Positions 1 through 7,356 of a stretch of 64,000 bases of DNA are shown here, in pieces. A model generated the notes under the pieces. That model saw nothing but the letters and a program-made list of their open reading frames with translations, did no database searches and had not been told where the DNA came from. The translations under genes and the position numbers were made by a program. This DNA is from Flagellimonas sediminis (GTDB lineage: Bacteria; Bacteroidota; Bacteroidia; Flavobacteriales; Flavobacteriaceae): NCBI RefSeq assembly GCF_010500845.1, contig NZ_JAAAMI010000005.1, positions 186,001 through 250,000 on the forward strand, given 5' to 3'. Positions within the stretch are counted from its first letter, which is position 1. Every line of letters starts with the position of its first letter.

Positions 1-1295
1 AAGATGGGTTCTGGCAAAGCCTTTTTTGCCTTTGCCCCCATGGTACGCAACTTTTCAATGCTTGTGATGATATTGCCACGGCCATCGAACAATTTGTTCA
101 TGGCATTCTTGTATTCCCCCTTGGCATCGTCCATCTTTTTGCCCACTTGGGTCAAGTCGTTCATAAAACCGACGAACTTATCATAGAGTGCCCCGGCTTG
201 TCGAGCAATTTCCATAGCGTTCCGTTGTTGCTTTTCATTGCTCCACATAGAATCTATGGTACGCAAGGTGGCCAATAGGGTGGAAGGGGTGACAATGACG
301 ATATTCTGTTCAAATGCTTTGTTGTAAAGGGAATTGTCCTCGTTTATGGCGATGGCAAAAGCGGGTTCTATGGGAACAAACATCAATACAAAATCAGGAC
401 TTTCCATTTCGTAGAGGTCCTCGTATTTTTTAGCCGACAGTTGCTCCACATGCCTGCGCAGGGAATTGATGTGGTCCTTCAGGAATTTGGGTTTGTCCTC
501 ATCCGGGGCATTTACAAACCGCTCGTAATCGGTTAACGATACCTTGGAATCCACCACCATTTTCTTTCCATCGGGCAGGTGGATGATTACATCGGGCATG
601 ACCCTGCTACCATCTTCCCGTTTAAAGTTTTGTTGTATGCTATACTCCCTATCTTTTTCTAAACCAGACTTTTCCAAAACGCGTTCTAGGACCAATTCTC
701 CCCAGTTCCCCTGCATTTTGCTATCGCCTTTCAGCGCCTTGGTGAGGTTTTCCGCCTCTTGGGTGATTTTCAAATTCTGGCTTTGTAGGTTCAAGAGTTG
801 TTCCCTTAATGCTGAATGTATGCTAATGCTCTCCTTTTGGTTTTCTTCCACTTTCTTTTCAAAAAGCTGGATTTTTTCTTGGAGAGGGCTCAAGATGAGT
901 TTGATGTTCTTCTGGTTCTGTTCCGTGAACTTGGTACTTTTTTCATCCAGGATCTTATTGGCCAGATTCTCGAACTCCTTGGTGAACTTTTCCTGAAGTT
1001 TTTCCACTTCTTCTTTCTGTTCACCATTGATGCGTTGTAAGTATTCCATTTCGGCCTGAAACCGTACCAACTGGTTTCCCTGTTGTTCTTTTTCCCGCTG
1101 AAGTTCTTTTTTTTCCTCATCGGTGAGCAGTAATTTATCATTCAGGGATTTAATGGCGTTGTTGAGTTGGTGTTCCCTTTCGTTCCAAACACCTTCGGTG
1201 GATTTGGTCTTCAATTTTTGGATGTACATGCCTCCGAACAGTCCAAGGGTCAAAGTGATTATTCCGATGATGATGTATACTAATTCAACACTCAT
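1..1295 (-). CDS. rmuC: DNA recombination protein RmuC (3' end beyond window)
   Basis: The reading frame on the minus strand opens with ATG at 1295 and is still open at base 1, so only about 431 N-terminal residues are seen. It starts with a hydrophobic membrane anchor (VELVYIIIGIITLTLGLFGG), continues as a long Glu/Lys/Gln-rich coiled coil to about residue 190, then enters the conserved RmuC nuclease-like domain with GNWGELVLERVLE, MPDVIIHLPDGK, VVDSKVSLTDYERF and FVPIEPAF. RmuC proteins are known to limit DNA inversions and are linked to the PD-(D/E)XK nuclease fold; the biochemical role here is inferred from family. The upstream gene on the same strand is the reverse transcriptase, 42 bp away. 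Confidence 0.93.
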   Translation of the reverse strand, partial: MSVELVYIIIGIITLTLGLFGGMYIQKLKTKSTEGVWNEREHQLNNAIKSLNDKLLLTDEEKKELQREKEQQGNQLVRFQAEMEYLQRINGEQKEEVEKLQEKFTKEFENLANKILDEKSTKFTEQNQKNIKLILSPLQEKIQLFEKKVEENQKESISIHSALREQLLNLQSQNLKITQEAENLTKALKGDSKMQGNWGELVLERVLEKSGLEKDREYSIQQNFKREDGSRVMPDVIIHLPDGKKMVVDSKVSLTDYERFVNAPDEDKPKFLKDHINSLRRHVEQLSAKKYEDLYEMESPDFVLMFVPIEPAFAIAINEDNSLYNKAFEQNIVIVTPSTLLATLRTIDSMWSNEKQQRNAMEIARQAGALYDKFVGFMNDLTQVGKKMDDAKGEYKNAMNKLFDGRGNIITSIEKLRTMGAKAKKALPEPI

Positions 1296-1337
1296 TTTTC
1301 TAGAATCTATTATTAAGTAAAAGTAGAGAAAATCCTA

Positions 1338-2918
1338 TTACTGACTTTGTATCTTTCTAACGTTACTATAATCATATTCAGTTAGAGTATTTCTGAGAAT
1401 GACAGAATGACGGCGTAACTGTTTTTTGATTTCTGGGGCCTCCATTATATCGGAAGCCGAGTAAGCATATTTTATAAAGTTACCTCTGTATTTTCTTTTG
1501 AAACTTTTTGGGATTTGTGAGCCGTTCCTCAACTCTATTCTTTTAGTCGGAATTCTTCTGGATTGTGTTCCTTTATGGCTGTACAGCCGATATATTTTAG
1601 TTTTAAAAATTGGGGCTTCATCCAGTAAATATTTTTCTTTGATACTATTTACCCTTGCATCCTTCCTTTTAATAGCCATTTTCATTTCTCTATAGAAGGT
1701 TGCAAGATTTTTTGATTTTATTAAAGTTTGATAACCATAAAATTCAAACCCCAAATAACATAGCGGGTGGTTAAATTTTAGCTCATCTTCATCTAATCGA
1801 AAGGATTGTAGTCTACCTTGATATTCTTTAAAAATGGTCACTTCCTTTTTTTCAACAGAAATTTTAAGTTTGATTTTCCTAATCTCCTCACCAATTGTTT
1901 TGACCACCTGCTCTATTTCATCCAAATTACAAATCAGGACTATATCATCAGAATATCTACGGTAAAACATTCTCTTTCCTTTGACAAGACTTTCAATAAT
2001 ATTAAAATCAAAAGGAAGCATATAAATATTAGCTAACAAAGCACTTATTGGAAGCCCTTGAGGAATTCCAACAGTTGCTCCGTCTTTTTTCTTTTGATTT
2101 TTATGAATTACGATATCCGAGTTTACTAAATCCTTTATTGATTTAAAGTATGTATCCCTACCTTCCTTTCGTAACTGTGCAAGTTTTTTCTCGTCAAACC
2201 TTCTCTTACCAACTTTTAAATCACTTAATCTAACATAAGAATAGTTGGTTACAGCCTTGAACAAATTGTAGTGATCTTCGGGTAAAGACTTACAACCAAG
2301 GATTTTGCACCATATGGTCTTCAGCAATTTATGATTTAAACTTGGGAAAAAATTTTCAATATCAAAAGCCAATACCGCACAATTCCCTCTTTGCTTAATT
2401 TCATCGAATACATCTTTGGCAAAGTGTACGTTATTTTTGTGCGTTATACTATCTTTAGTTTTAACTCTTCTATATGCAGTTATTGCCAAATCTAAATCTA
2501 TATCCTTTTTTAAATGCTCTTCATATTTAGGACCAATTATTTTTTGAGTGTAATATGAATAAATATGACTATCAATATGAGTAGAGTACAAAATCTCACG
2601 GATTTTTGTTGTTGACTGAACTCTATTTTTTGATGTTTTTTTATGTGAACGCCGTAACTCGCCATTAAATTCAGAAAGTTTATACCTCCTTTGTTTGATT
2701 TCTTTAAAGATTAATGGGCTGAATGAATGAGTAGTTACCTTATTTTGGTTTTTAATATATTTCTCAACGCCTTTACGGATTCTATTAGGAGTTTTGTTGG
2801 TGAAATGAGGATAAGCTCTTTCCTTAAACCAGTCTTTCTGTTGTATCATGAAAAGTAAAAATGAAGTGGGAAGATAATTATTTCGCTGATTTTCATATGG
2901 ATAAAACCTGACATCCAT
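1338..2918 (-). CDS. Reverse transcriptase, Abi/unknown-group-like (candidate defence RT)
   Basis: 526 residues from ATG at 2918. Reverse transcriptase core motifs are visible: NNVHFAKDVF (about 162-171), motif A FDIENFF with the first catalytic Asp (185-191), motif B GIPQGLPIS (284-292) and motif C YSDD (322-325). About 180 residues precede motif A and about 200 basic residues follow motif C. No retron VTG motif, no group II maturase X/En region and no DGR template/variable repeat pair were recognised. The size, the long N-terminal region and the stand-alone context resemble the Abi and UG/DRT families of phage-defence RTs, but I cannot place it in a named class. It is AT-rich compared with neighbours and is preceded by 415 bp of hairpin-rich DNA on its own strand. 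RT activity is well supported; a defence role is inference. Confidence 0.88.
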   Translation of the reverse strand: MDVRFYPYENQRNNYLPTSFLLFMIQQKDWFKERAYPHFTNKTPNRIRKGVEKYIKNQNKVTTHSFSPLIFKEIKQRRYKLSEFNGELRRSHKKTSKNRVQSTTKIREILYSTHIDSHIYSYYTQKIIGPKYEEHLKKDIDLDLAITAYRRVKTKDSITHKNNVHFAKDVFDEIKQRGNCAVLAFDIENFFPSLNHKLLKTIWCKILGCKSLPEDHYNLFKAVTNYSYVRLSDLKVGKRRFDEKKLAQLRKEGRDTYFKSIKDLVNSDIVIHKNQKKKDGATVGIPQGLPISALLANIYMLPFDFNIIESLVKGKRMFYRRYSDDIVLICNLDEIEQVVKTIGEEIRKIKLKISVEKKEVTIFKEYQGRLQSFRLDEDELKFNHPLCYLGFEFYGYQTLIKSKNLATFYREMKMAIKRKDARVNSIKEKYLLDEAPIFKTKIYRLYSHKGTQSRRIPTKRIELRNGSQIPKSFKRKYRGNFIKYAYSASDIMEAPEIKKQLRRHSVILRNTLTEYDYSNVRKIQSQ

Positions 2919-3100
2919 TTCTGGAACGAACCGTTAGCCGAATTCTCGACTCCAGCTTTGTTCTTACATTGTTCTTACCCTTTGGGCAAGACGCTGAGTG
3001 TACTATTAATAACCTAAATAATATCCAAATGTTTGTAACATTTATCAAATTATCTCGTCTAATAAGTATAGCTTATAGGTCAACCCGAAGGTTCTCAATG

Positions 3101-3152
3101 CTGCTATTGTATGCAGGACTTATAACGTTATACGTGCTGAATACAACAGCAG
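3101..3152 (-). repeat. Long imperfect inverted repeat in RT upstream region
   Basis: Arms CTGCT-A-TTGTAT (3101-3112) and ATACAA-C-AGCAG (3141-3152) pair over 11 bp with one mismatch. The stem continues inward with CAG (3114-3116) against CTG (3137-3139) and is capped by the self-complementary TATAACGTTATA (3121-3132). It is the longest stem of the candidate RNA. Confidence 0.75.
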
Positions 3153-3203
3153 ATACACAATTCCTAATACACATATTTAGTTTAACCCCGAAGGTTTGAT
3201 TAG

Positions 3204-3235
3204 GTGGCTAAATCTTCAAATTGTAGATTTAGCAC
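3204..3235 (-). repeat. 11-bp hairpin in RT upstream region
   Basis: GTG-g-CTAAATCT (3204-3215) pairs with AGATTTAGCAC (3225-3235), leaving a 9-nt loop and one bulged base. No U-run follows on either side, so it does not look like a terminator for the divergent gene. Confidence 0.75.
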
Positions 3236-3333
3236 AATAGTTCAACAAAAGTCGTATCCGAAAATTTAACAAGTATCTATACCCACTTCATTGTAAATAT
3301 AAATATTTCTATTTTTAAGGAAAATACTTTCAA

Positions 3334-4038
3334 ATGGAAAAGCCAAAATTTAATGTAGGTGAACTAGTTGTATTAAAAACACACCCTTTACTTAAGAGTT
3401 ATAGGATTAAGGGAGATGGCAAATTAGTGCCTCCTATTTTACTAGTTAGGGAGGTTTTCATCGAGAGTAAAAAGAAGATAATTTGTGACGATGAGACAGG
3501 TAATGTCATAGCAGAACTAATCAAGTACACTTGTACTTATTTTAATGATGCCAAAAGTGAATTTTTAGAAGTTGTTTTGTATGAATCAATGCTTGATTCT
3601 TTTAGAAACCTTAAGATTGAAAAAATAACTCCGGATGGTATAGTTCAAAAAGATGAAAAAACTATAATTGAAGAAATAGATGGATATAAAACCCCAGAAT
3701 ATAAATACGGAGAAATTTTCCGATTAAAAACAAAGAAGATAGAAATTTATAAAAAACGCTCATCCAAAACATTTAAGGTTATTAAAAATGAAGAAGGGGA
3801 GGAAGTATTGAATCCGAAAGAGTCTGTGCAGTATGTCGTTAATTACACTTCGCCTGATTTTATAGTTTGCGGATTTAAAAAGAATGATGAGAAAAACTCA
3901 CATTATCCAGATGGCAGCTTGAAAAAGATTGTTGCAGAAAACTTATTTAAGATTAAATGGTTCAACCCGTTTCAGCAAAAATTTTCAGAACAATATGTTC
4001 CTGATAGCTTTTTAACAGATAAAATGAAGTTAGATTAA
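3334..4038 (+). CDS. Hypothetical protein with internal duplication
   Basis: 234 residues from ATG at 3334; no family recognised. No signal peptide or membrane helix is seen, so it is probably cytoplasmic. Two halves look like diverged copies of one beta-rich module of roughly 80-105 residues. Copy 1 (about 8-88) has VGELVVLKT, PPILLVREV, VIAE and CTYFNDAKSEFLE..LYESML. Copy 2 (about 125-229) has YGEIFRLKT, PDFIVCGF, IVAE and IKWFNPFQQKFSE..VPDSFL. It is AT-rich like the reverse transcriptase, is divergent from it, and shares its 415-bp upstream region, so it may belong to the same acquired cassette. It converges on btuD with a 2-bp gap. Function is unknown. Confidence 0.8.
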   Translation: MEKPKFNVGELVVLKTHPLLKSYRIKGDGKLVPPILLVREVFIESKKKIICDDETGNVIAELIKYTCTYFNDAKSEFLEVVLYESMLDSFRNLKIEKITPDGIVQKDEKTIIEEIDGYKTPEYKYGEIFRLKTKKIEIYKKRSSKTFKVIKNEEGEEVLNPKESVQYVVNYTSPDFIVCGFKKNDEKNSHYPDGSLKKIVAENLFKIKWFNPFQQKFSEQYVPDSFLTDKMKLD

Positions 4039-4040
4039 AC

Positions 4041-4820
4041 TTACTTAGTTATTTTAAACGAACCGGTCTTGGCATCAAATTGAACCATTTCCGAAGGAAA
4101 CAGCTTTTCAAAATGGTTTTGTTCAATCAGTTCACAAGGTGCACCGAAGGGGTTGTTGTTGCCATCCAAAATCAAGATTTTATCACACAATTGTATGGCC
4201 AGTTCTATCTCGTGGGTAGTGAAAAGGACGGTTTTTTGTTGGTCATGTGCCAATTGCTGTAACATTTTCAAAATCTGAACTTTGTGGTACAAATCTAGAT
4301 GGGTGGTCGGCTCATCCAGTAAAATAATGGGGGTATCCTGTGCCATAGCTCTGGCAATCAGTACACGTTGCAATTGACCGTCGCTCAACTCGTGGCACTT
4401 CCGATGTTTGAGGTCATTGAGCAAAAAGGCATCCAAAGAAATTTGGATATGTTTTTCGTCTTCGGGAGACAAGGTGCTCAACCAATTGGTATAGGGCTGT
4501 CTTCCCAAAGCGATGAGTTCGAGCACCGTCAAGTTTTTGGATGCAGGAGGCTCTGTTAACACCACACTGAGTTTTTTGGATAGGTCCAGAGGAGAATAAA
4601 GGTCCAATTCCTTATCATGTAGCTTGATGTTTCCCGATAATTTAAATTGGAACTTTCCCATGGTACGCAGCAATGTTGACTTGCCAATGCCATTGATTCC
4701 CACGATGGCGCAAAGGGTGCCTAGTTCCAAGTCAAAATTAATGTGTTCGCCCACCAGATTTTTCCCATAACCAATTGATAGGTTACATACCGAAAGACTT
4801 TTTTGAACCCTTTTTTCCAT
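4041..4820 (-). CDS. btuD: Cobalamin-type ABC transporter ATPase
   Basis: 259 residues. ABC ATPase of the FecE/BtuD class with Walker A GINGIGKS (41-48), signature LSDGQ (145-149; usual LSGGQ with the first Gly replaced by Asp), Walker B IILLDEP (165-171), D-loop HLD and switch His in FTTHE. It would power import through BtuC at the inner membrane. Its ATG overlaps the btuC stop by 1 nt (TGATG), so the two are translationally coupled. The nearby B12 riboswitch and btuB favour cobalamin as the substrate, but FecE-type siderophore ATPases look almost the same. Confidence 0.9.
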   Translation of the reverse strand: MEKRVQKSLSVCNLSIGYGKNLVGEHINFDLELGTLCAIVGINGIGKSTLLRTMGKFQFKLSGNIKLHDKELDLYSPLDLSKKLSVVLTEPPASKNLTVLELIALGRQPYTNWLSTLSPEDEKHIQISLDAFLLNDLKHRKCHELSDGQLQRVLIARAMAQDTPIILLDEPTTHLDLYHKVQILKMLQQLAHDQQKTVLFTTHEIELAIQLCDKILILDGNNNPFGAPCELIEQNHFEKLFPSEMVQFDAKTGSFKITK

Positions 4821-5851
4821 CAGAACAGCATTTTACGTTTTCGGACCAATAGCCAAATTACAACAGGAGCCCCGACCAAGGAGGTAATGGCATTAATGGG
4901 CAGCACACTGGCCGAATTGGGCCATTGTGCCAAGGTATCGCATAAGAGCATCAAAATAGCGCCATAAAGAAACACGGCCGGAATCAGCACTTTATGTTCC
5001 ATAGTGTCGAATATTTGCCTGGTAAGATGCGGAACCGCCAATCCCACAAATGCAATGGGGCCGGCAAAGGCAGTAATTCCGCCAGCCAAAATCCCTGTGG
5101 CAATAATGATGACCAATCTCGTTTTTTTTAGGGAAACCCCGAGACTCTGGGCATAATGTTCTCCCAATAGAAAAGCATTCAAGGGTTTCAGGGAAACGAT
5201 ACTGAGCAAAAGTCCAACAAATACAATACCCGTCAATAGAACAATTTGATGGGGGGTTAGGTTGCCCACGCTTCCGAAGGACCAAAAAATGAACCGTTGC
5301 AAGCTTTCGGCACTGGAGAAATAAGCTAGGACACTCACAATTGCCGAGGTGATGCTGCCGAACATCAGCCCAATGATCAAAAGCGCCATGGTATCCTTTA
5401 CCTTTTGTGCCACGATCATCACCACGGAAAGTACCAAAAAACTGCCCACACTAGCTGCCAAAGCCAAGGAAACATCTCCCAAGAACGAAAAGGATGCTAT
5501 TCCTGTAAACAAAGTCATGCCCATAAGTAGAAGAGCGGCTCCCAAACTTGCCCCGGAACTGATACCCAACACAAAAGGCCCGGCCAAAGGATTTCGGAAC
5601 AAGGTTTGCATCAACAGGCCACTTAATGACAGTCCACCGCCTACCAAAATTGCGGTAAAAGTTTTTGGCAATCGGTAGTTCCAAACAATGTAGCTCCATG
5701 CCTCTACTTTAGGGTTACCGCCAAAAAGGATAGAAAAGGTTTCTTCAAAGGGAATGTGAACCGATCCGGAACCGATGTTCAATATCCAAGAACACAACAA
5801 TGCCAGACCAATCAGGATAAAGGAAATATGATATGACCTTGGGTGCTGCAT
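4820..5851 (-). CDS. btuC: Cobalamin-type ABC transporter permease (FecCD family)
   Basis: 343 residues, the usual length for BtuC/FhuB-type permeases, with about ten hydrophobic segments. Family motifs include NYRLPKTFTAILVGGGLSLSG near residue 60, NPLAGPFVLGISSGASLGA near 90, and GPIAFVGLAVPHLTRQ near 265, the loop that contacts the ATPase. It forms the inner-membrane channel of the uptake system. It starts directly after the btuF stop and overlaps btuD by 1 nt, giving a btuF-btuC-btuD operon. Substrate is inferred from context. Confidence 0.92.
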   Translation of the reverse strand: MQHPRSYHISFILIGLALLCSWILNIGSGSVHIPFEETFSILFGGNPKVEAWSYIVWNYRLPKTFTAILVGGGLSLSGLLMQTLFRNPLAGPFVLGISSGASLGAALLLMGMTLFTGIASFSFLGDVSLALAASVGSFLVLSVVMIVAQKVKDTMALLIIGLMFGSITSAIVSVLAYFSSAESLQRFIFWSFGSVGNLTPHQIVLLTGIVFVGLLLSIVSLKPLNAFLLGEHYAQSLGVSLKKTRLVIIIATGILAGGITAFAGPIAFVGLAVPHLTRQIFDTMEHKVLIPAVFLYGAILMLLCDTLAQWPNSASVLPINAITSLVGAPVVIWLLVRKRKMLF

Positions 5852-7009
5852 TTACTCTAGGGGTTTGATAAAGCGGAGTTGGTGGTTCGGGAGCAATTCT
5901 GGGTGCAGAATGGCAATAAAGTCCTGAAGGACGATATCGGGCCGTTGGGGTGCTTGTTCATAAAAGAGCAGCCCTCCTTTAGCGCCTTTTTCAATAGCGT
6001 TGGAATAGATTTTTTTATTGGAAAAAGCTGCAAACTCTTTGTGGTGGGCATTCACGCTTTCCAATTCGGCGTAGGAAGTGTGAGATGAAGGATTGAACCA
6101 AAAATCCGCTTGCTGCCCTTTTTCCAGAACTGATTCCAAACTCAAACCAATGCTGCCCGTCTCTGGCCCCCCTGCCCACAAATAATCGGCATTGGCATCT
6201 TCAAGAAATTGGGCCATCCAACTTTTTCCGCCCGCCACGTACCACACATCCTTGTACAATCCGCCAGTAATTACCGTAGGTTTTTGGGTTGCTTTTTTTG
6301 CCAGGTCCTTCGCTTGAAGATAGGAAGATTCAATGCTTTTAAAAATACTGTCCGCTTTAGCCTCCTTTTGAAAGAATGGAGCGAAAAACTTGATCCACTC
6401 CGCCTTGCCCAACGGGGTCTGTTCTACCCAATCTCCGTTGTAGACCACAGGTATGCCAGCCCGTTTTATAACGTCGTAGGCATTATTGTCCTCGTTGATG
6501 CTGAACCCTATGATGAGTTCGGGGTTGAGTACCAACACCATTTCCGTATTGATGACCTCGTTCATGCCCAAATCCTTTATCTGGCCTTCATCCACTCGTT
6601 TTCTGCCGGCAGGGGAGGAAATATAATCGGTATCGGGAAAACCGACCAACGTTTTGAGTTCCCCCAATGCTTCAATAGCAGCAATGTGCGTGGTGGATGT
6701 AACCACAATTTTCTCTACTGGTGTGCCCACAATGGCATCATATTCCCCTTTTGGGAAGGTCATGGCAGCCAATTTTTCCTTTGGAACCAAGGCATACTTG
6801 TAATGGGTATTGGCGCCAACCCAAGGTTGGGTCACTTCCAAAACGGTATAGTCCTCCAACTTTTGAACAGTAAAGCCCTGAGCATAGGTGATGCTCGATT
6901 TTGATGCTTCAGGCTGGGAAATATCTGCGCTTTGATTCTCTTTGCATTCAACAAACAAGGTGCAAAAAAGGAACAAAACCCATGCTGTAATATGATGTTT
7001 GCGTACCAT
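5852..7009 (-). CDS. btuF: Cobalamin-type ABC transporter substrate-binding lipoprotein
   Basis: 385 residues with a type II signal peptide ending in LFVEC (Cys about 22). The body matches periplasmic-binding proteins of the BtuF/FecB class: VEKIVVTSTTHIAAIEALG, then NPELIIGFS, then AGIPVVYNGDW. It should capture the ligand delivered by the TonB receptor and pass it to BtuCD. First gene of the minus-strand operon. The 70-odd bases between its start and the riboswitch on the other strand hold no second aptamer, so this operon does not seem to be under riboswitch control within the window. The likely ligand is cobalamin; a ferric siderophore is the alternative. Confidence 0.88.
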   Translation of the reverse strand: MVRKHHITAWVLFLFCTLFVECKENQSADISQPEASKSSITYAQGFTVQKLEDYTVLEVTQPWVGANTHYKYALVPKEKLAAMTFPKGEYDAIVGTPVEKIVVTSTTHIAAIEALGELKTLVGFPDTDYISSPAGRKRVDEGQIKDLGMNEVINTEMVLVLNPELIIGFSINEDNNAYDVIKRAGIPVVYNGDWVEQTPLGKAEWIKFFAPFFQKEAKADSIFKSIESSYLQAKDLAKKATQKPTVITGGLYKDVWYVAGGKSWMAQFLEDANADYLWAGGPETGSIGLSLESVLEKGQQADFWFNPSSHTSYAELESVNAHHKEFAAFSNKKIYSNAIEKGAKGGLLFYEQAPQRPDIVLQDFIAILHPELLPNHQLRFIKPLE

Positions 7010-7082
7010 GGTCCCAAAAGTAAGATTATTTAACTTTTGCCAAAAAAGATTAAACAGATTGATTACTTTCGTGCCGAATTTA

Positions 7083-7272
7083 GGTTCATGCAGGGATTCA
7101 TTCTTGTATGATTAAAAGGGAATCCGGTGTAAATCCGGAGCTGTTCCCGCAACTGTAAGTCCATGCCAAATTTATTTGGCACCCCTTTGGGGATGTTGCT
7201 TTCTTCAAAACCACTGTTCGGTCATCGGATGGGAAGGTGAGGCAACATAAAACGAGCCAGGAGACCTGCCAA
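7083..7272 (+). promoter_or_regulatory. Cobalamin (AdoCbl) riboswitch aptamer
   Basis: Class hallmarks are present in order. The closing-stem strand GCAGG (7090-7094) pairs with CCTGC (7265-7269). The core lies at about 7118-7158 with GGGAATCCGGTG, AAATCCGGAGCTG and CCCGCAACTGTAAG. An extended hairpin follows (TGCCAAA/TTTGGCA and CCCC/GGGG), and the B12 box GAGCCAGGAGACCTGCC ends at 7270. Located 85 bp before btuB on the same strand; it should reduce BtuB synthesis when cobalamin is abundant. Confidence 0.96.
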
Positions 7273-7290
7273 ATTCAAACAAACAATGTT

Positions 7291-7353
7291 AAACTTTCGG
7301 GATAAAAGTTTACGTATGGAAGCCATACTATTCTCCCGTTTATTCACGTAAAC
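7291..7353 (+). promoter_or_regulatory. Likely riboswitch expression platform with alternative hairpins
   Basis: Between the aptamer and the btuB ATG lie two mutually exclusive structures. AAACTTT (7291-7297) pairs with AAAGTTT (7305-7311). GTTTACGT (7308-7315) can instead pair with ACGTAAAC (7346-7353), which ends 3 nt before the ATG. A third hairpin, GTATGG/CCATAC (7314-7328), competes with the second. No U-run follows, so control is more likely at translation start than by termination. The switching model is inference. Confidence 0.5.
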
Positions 7354-7356
7354 GAA

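Larger units (their letters stand above)
2922..3236 (-). ncRNA. Candidate structured RNA upstream of the reverse transcriptase
   Basis: The 415 bp between the RT and the divergent gene hold no convincing ORF but several inverted repeats. Read on the RT strand these are: 3204-3215 with 3225-3235 (11 bp, one bulged G); 3184-3196 and 3082-3093, each a C(UUCG)G tetraloop on an AACC/GGUU-type stem; 3101-3116 with 3137-3152 (about 14 bp, two mismatches, with a palindromic tip at 3121-3132); 2974-2990 (7 bp, AAA loop); and a small hairpin at 2922-2939 just before the RT start codon. The 2974-2990 stem is complete only as minus-strand RNA, where one pair is a G-U wobble; on plus it would be an A-C mismatch. 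This suggests an RNA co-encoded with the RT, but boundaries and promoter are unknown. Confidence 0.42.

Noticed and set aside
2969-3199. Open frame of 76 codons on plus inside the RT upstream region
   Set aside because: It runs through all the hairpins, has no family resemblance and no promoter, and the minus-strand structure explains the sequence better.
1338-3240. Retron or diversity-generating retroelement
   Set aside because: No VTG motif or flanking a1/a2 inverted repeats recognised, and no template/variable repeat pair was seen. The RT is also longer than typical retron RTs.
7010-7082. Second cobalamin riboswitch for btuFCD
   Set aside because: Only about 70 bp are available and no B12-box sequence is present on minus.
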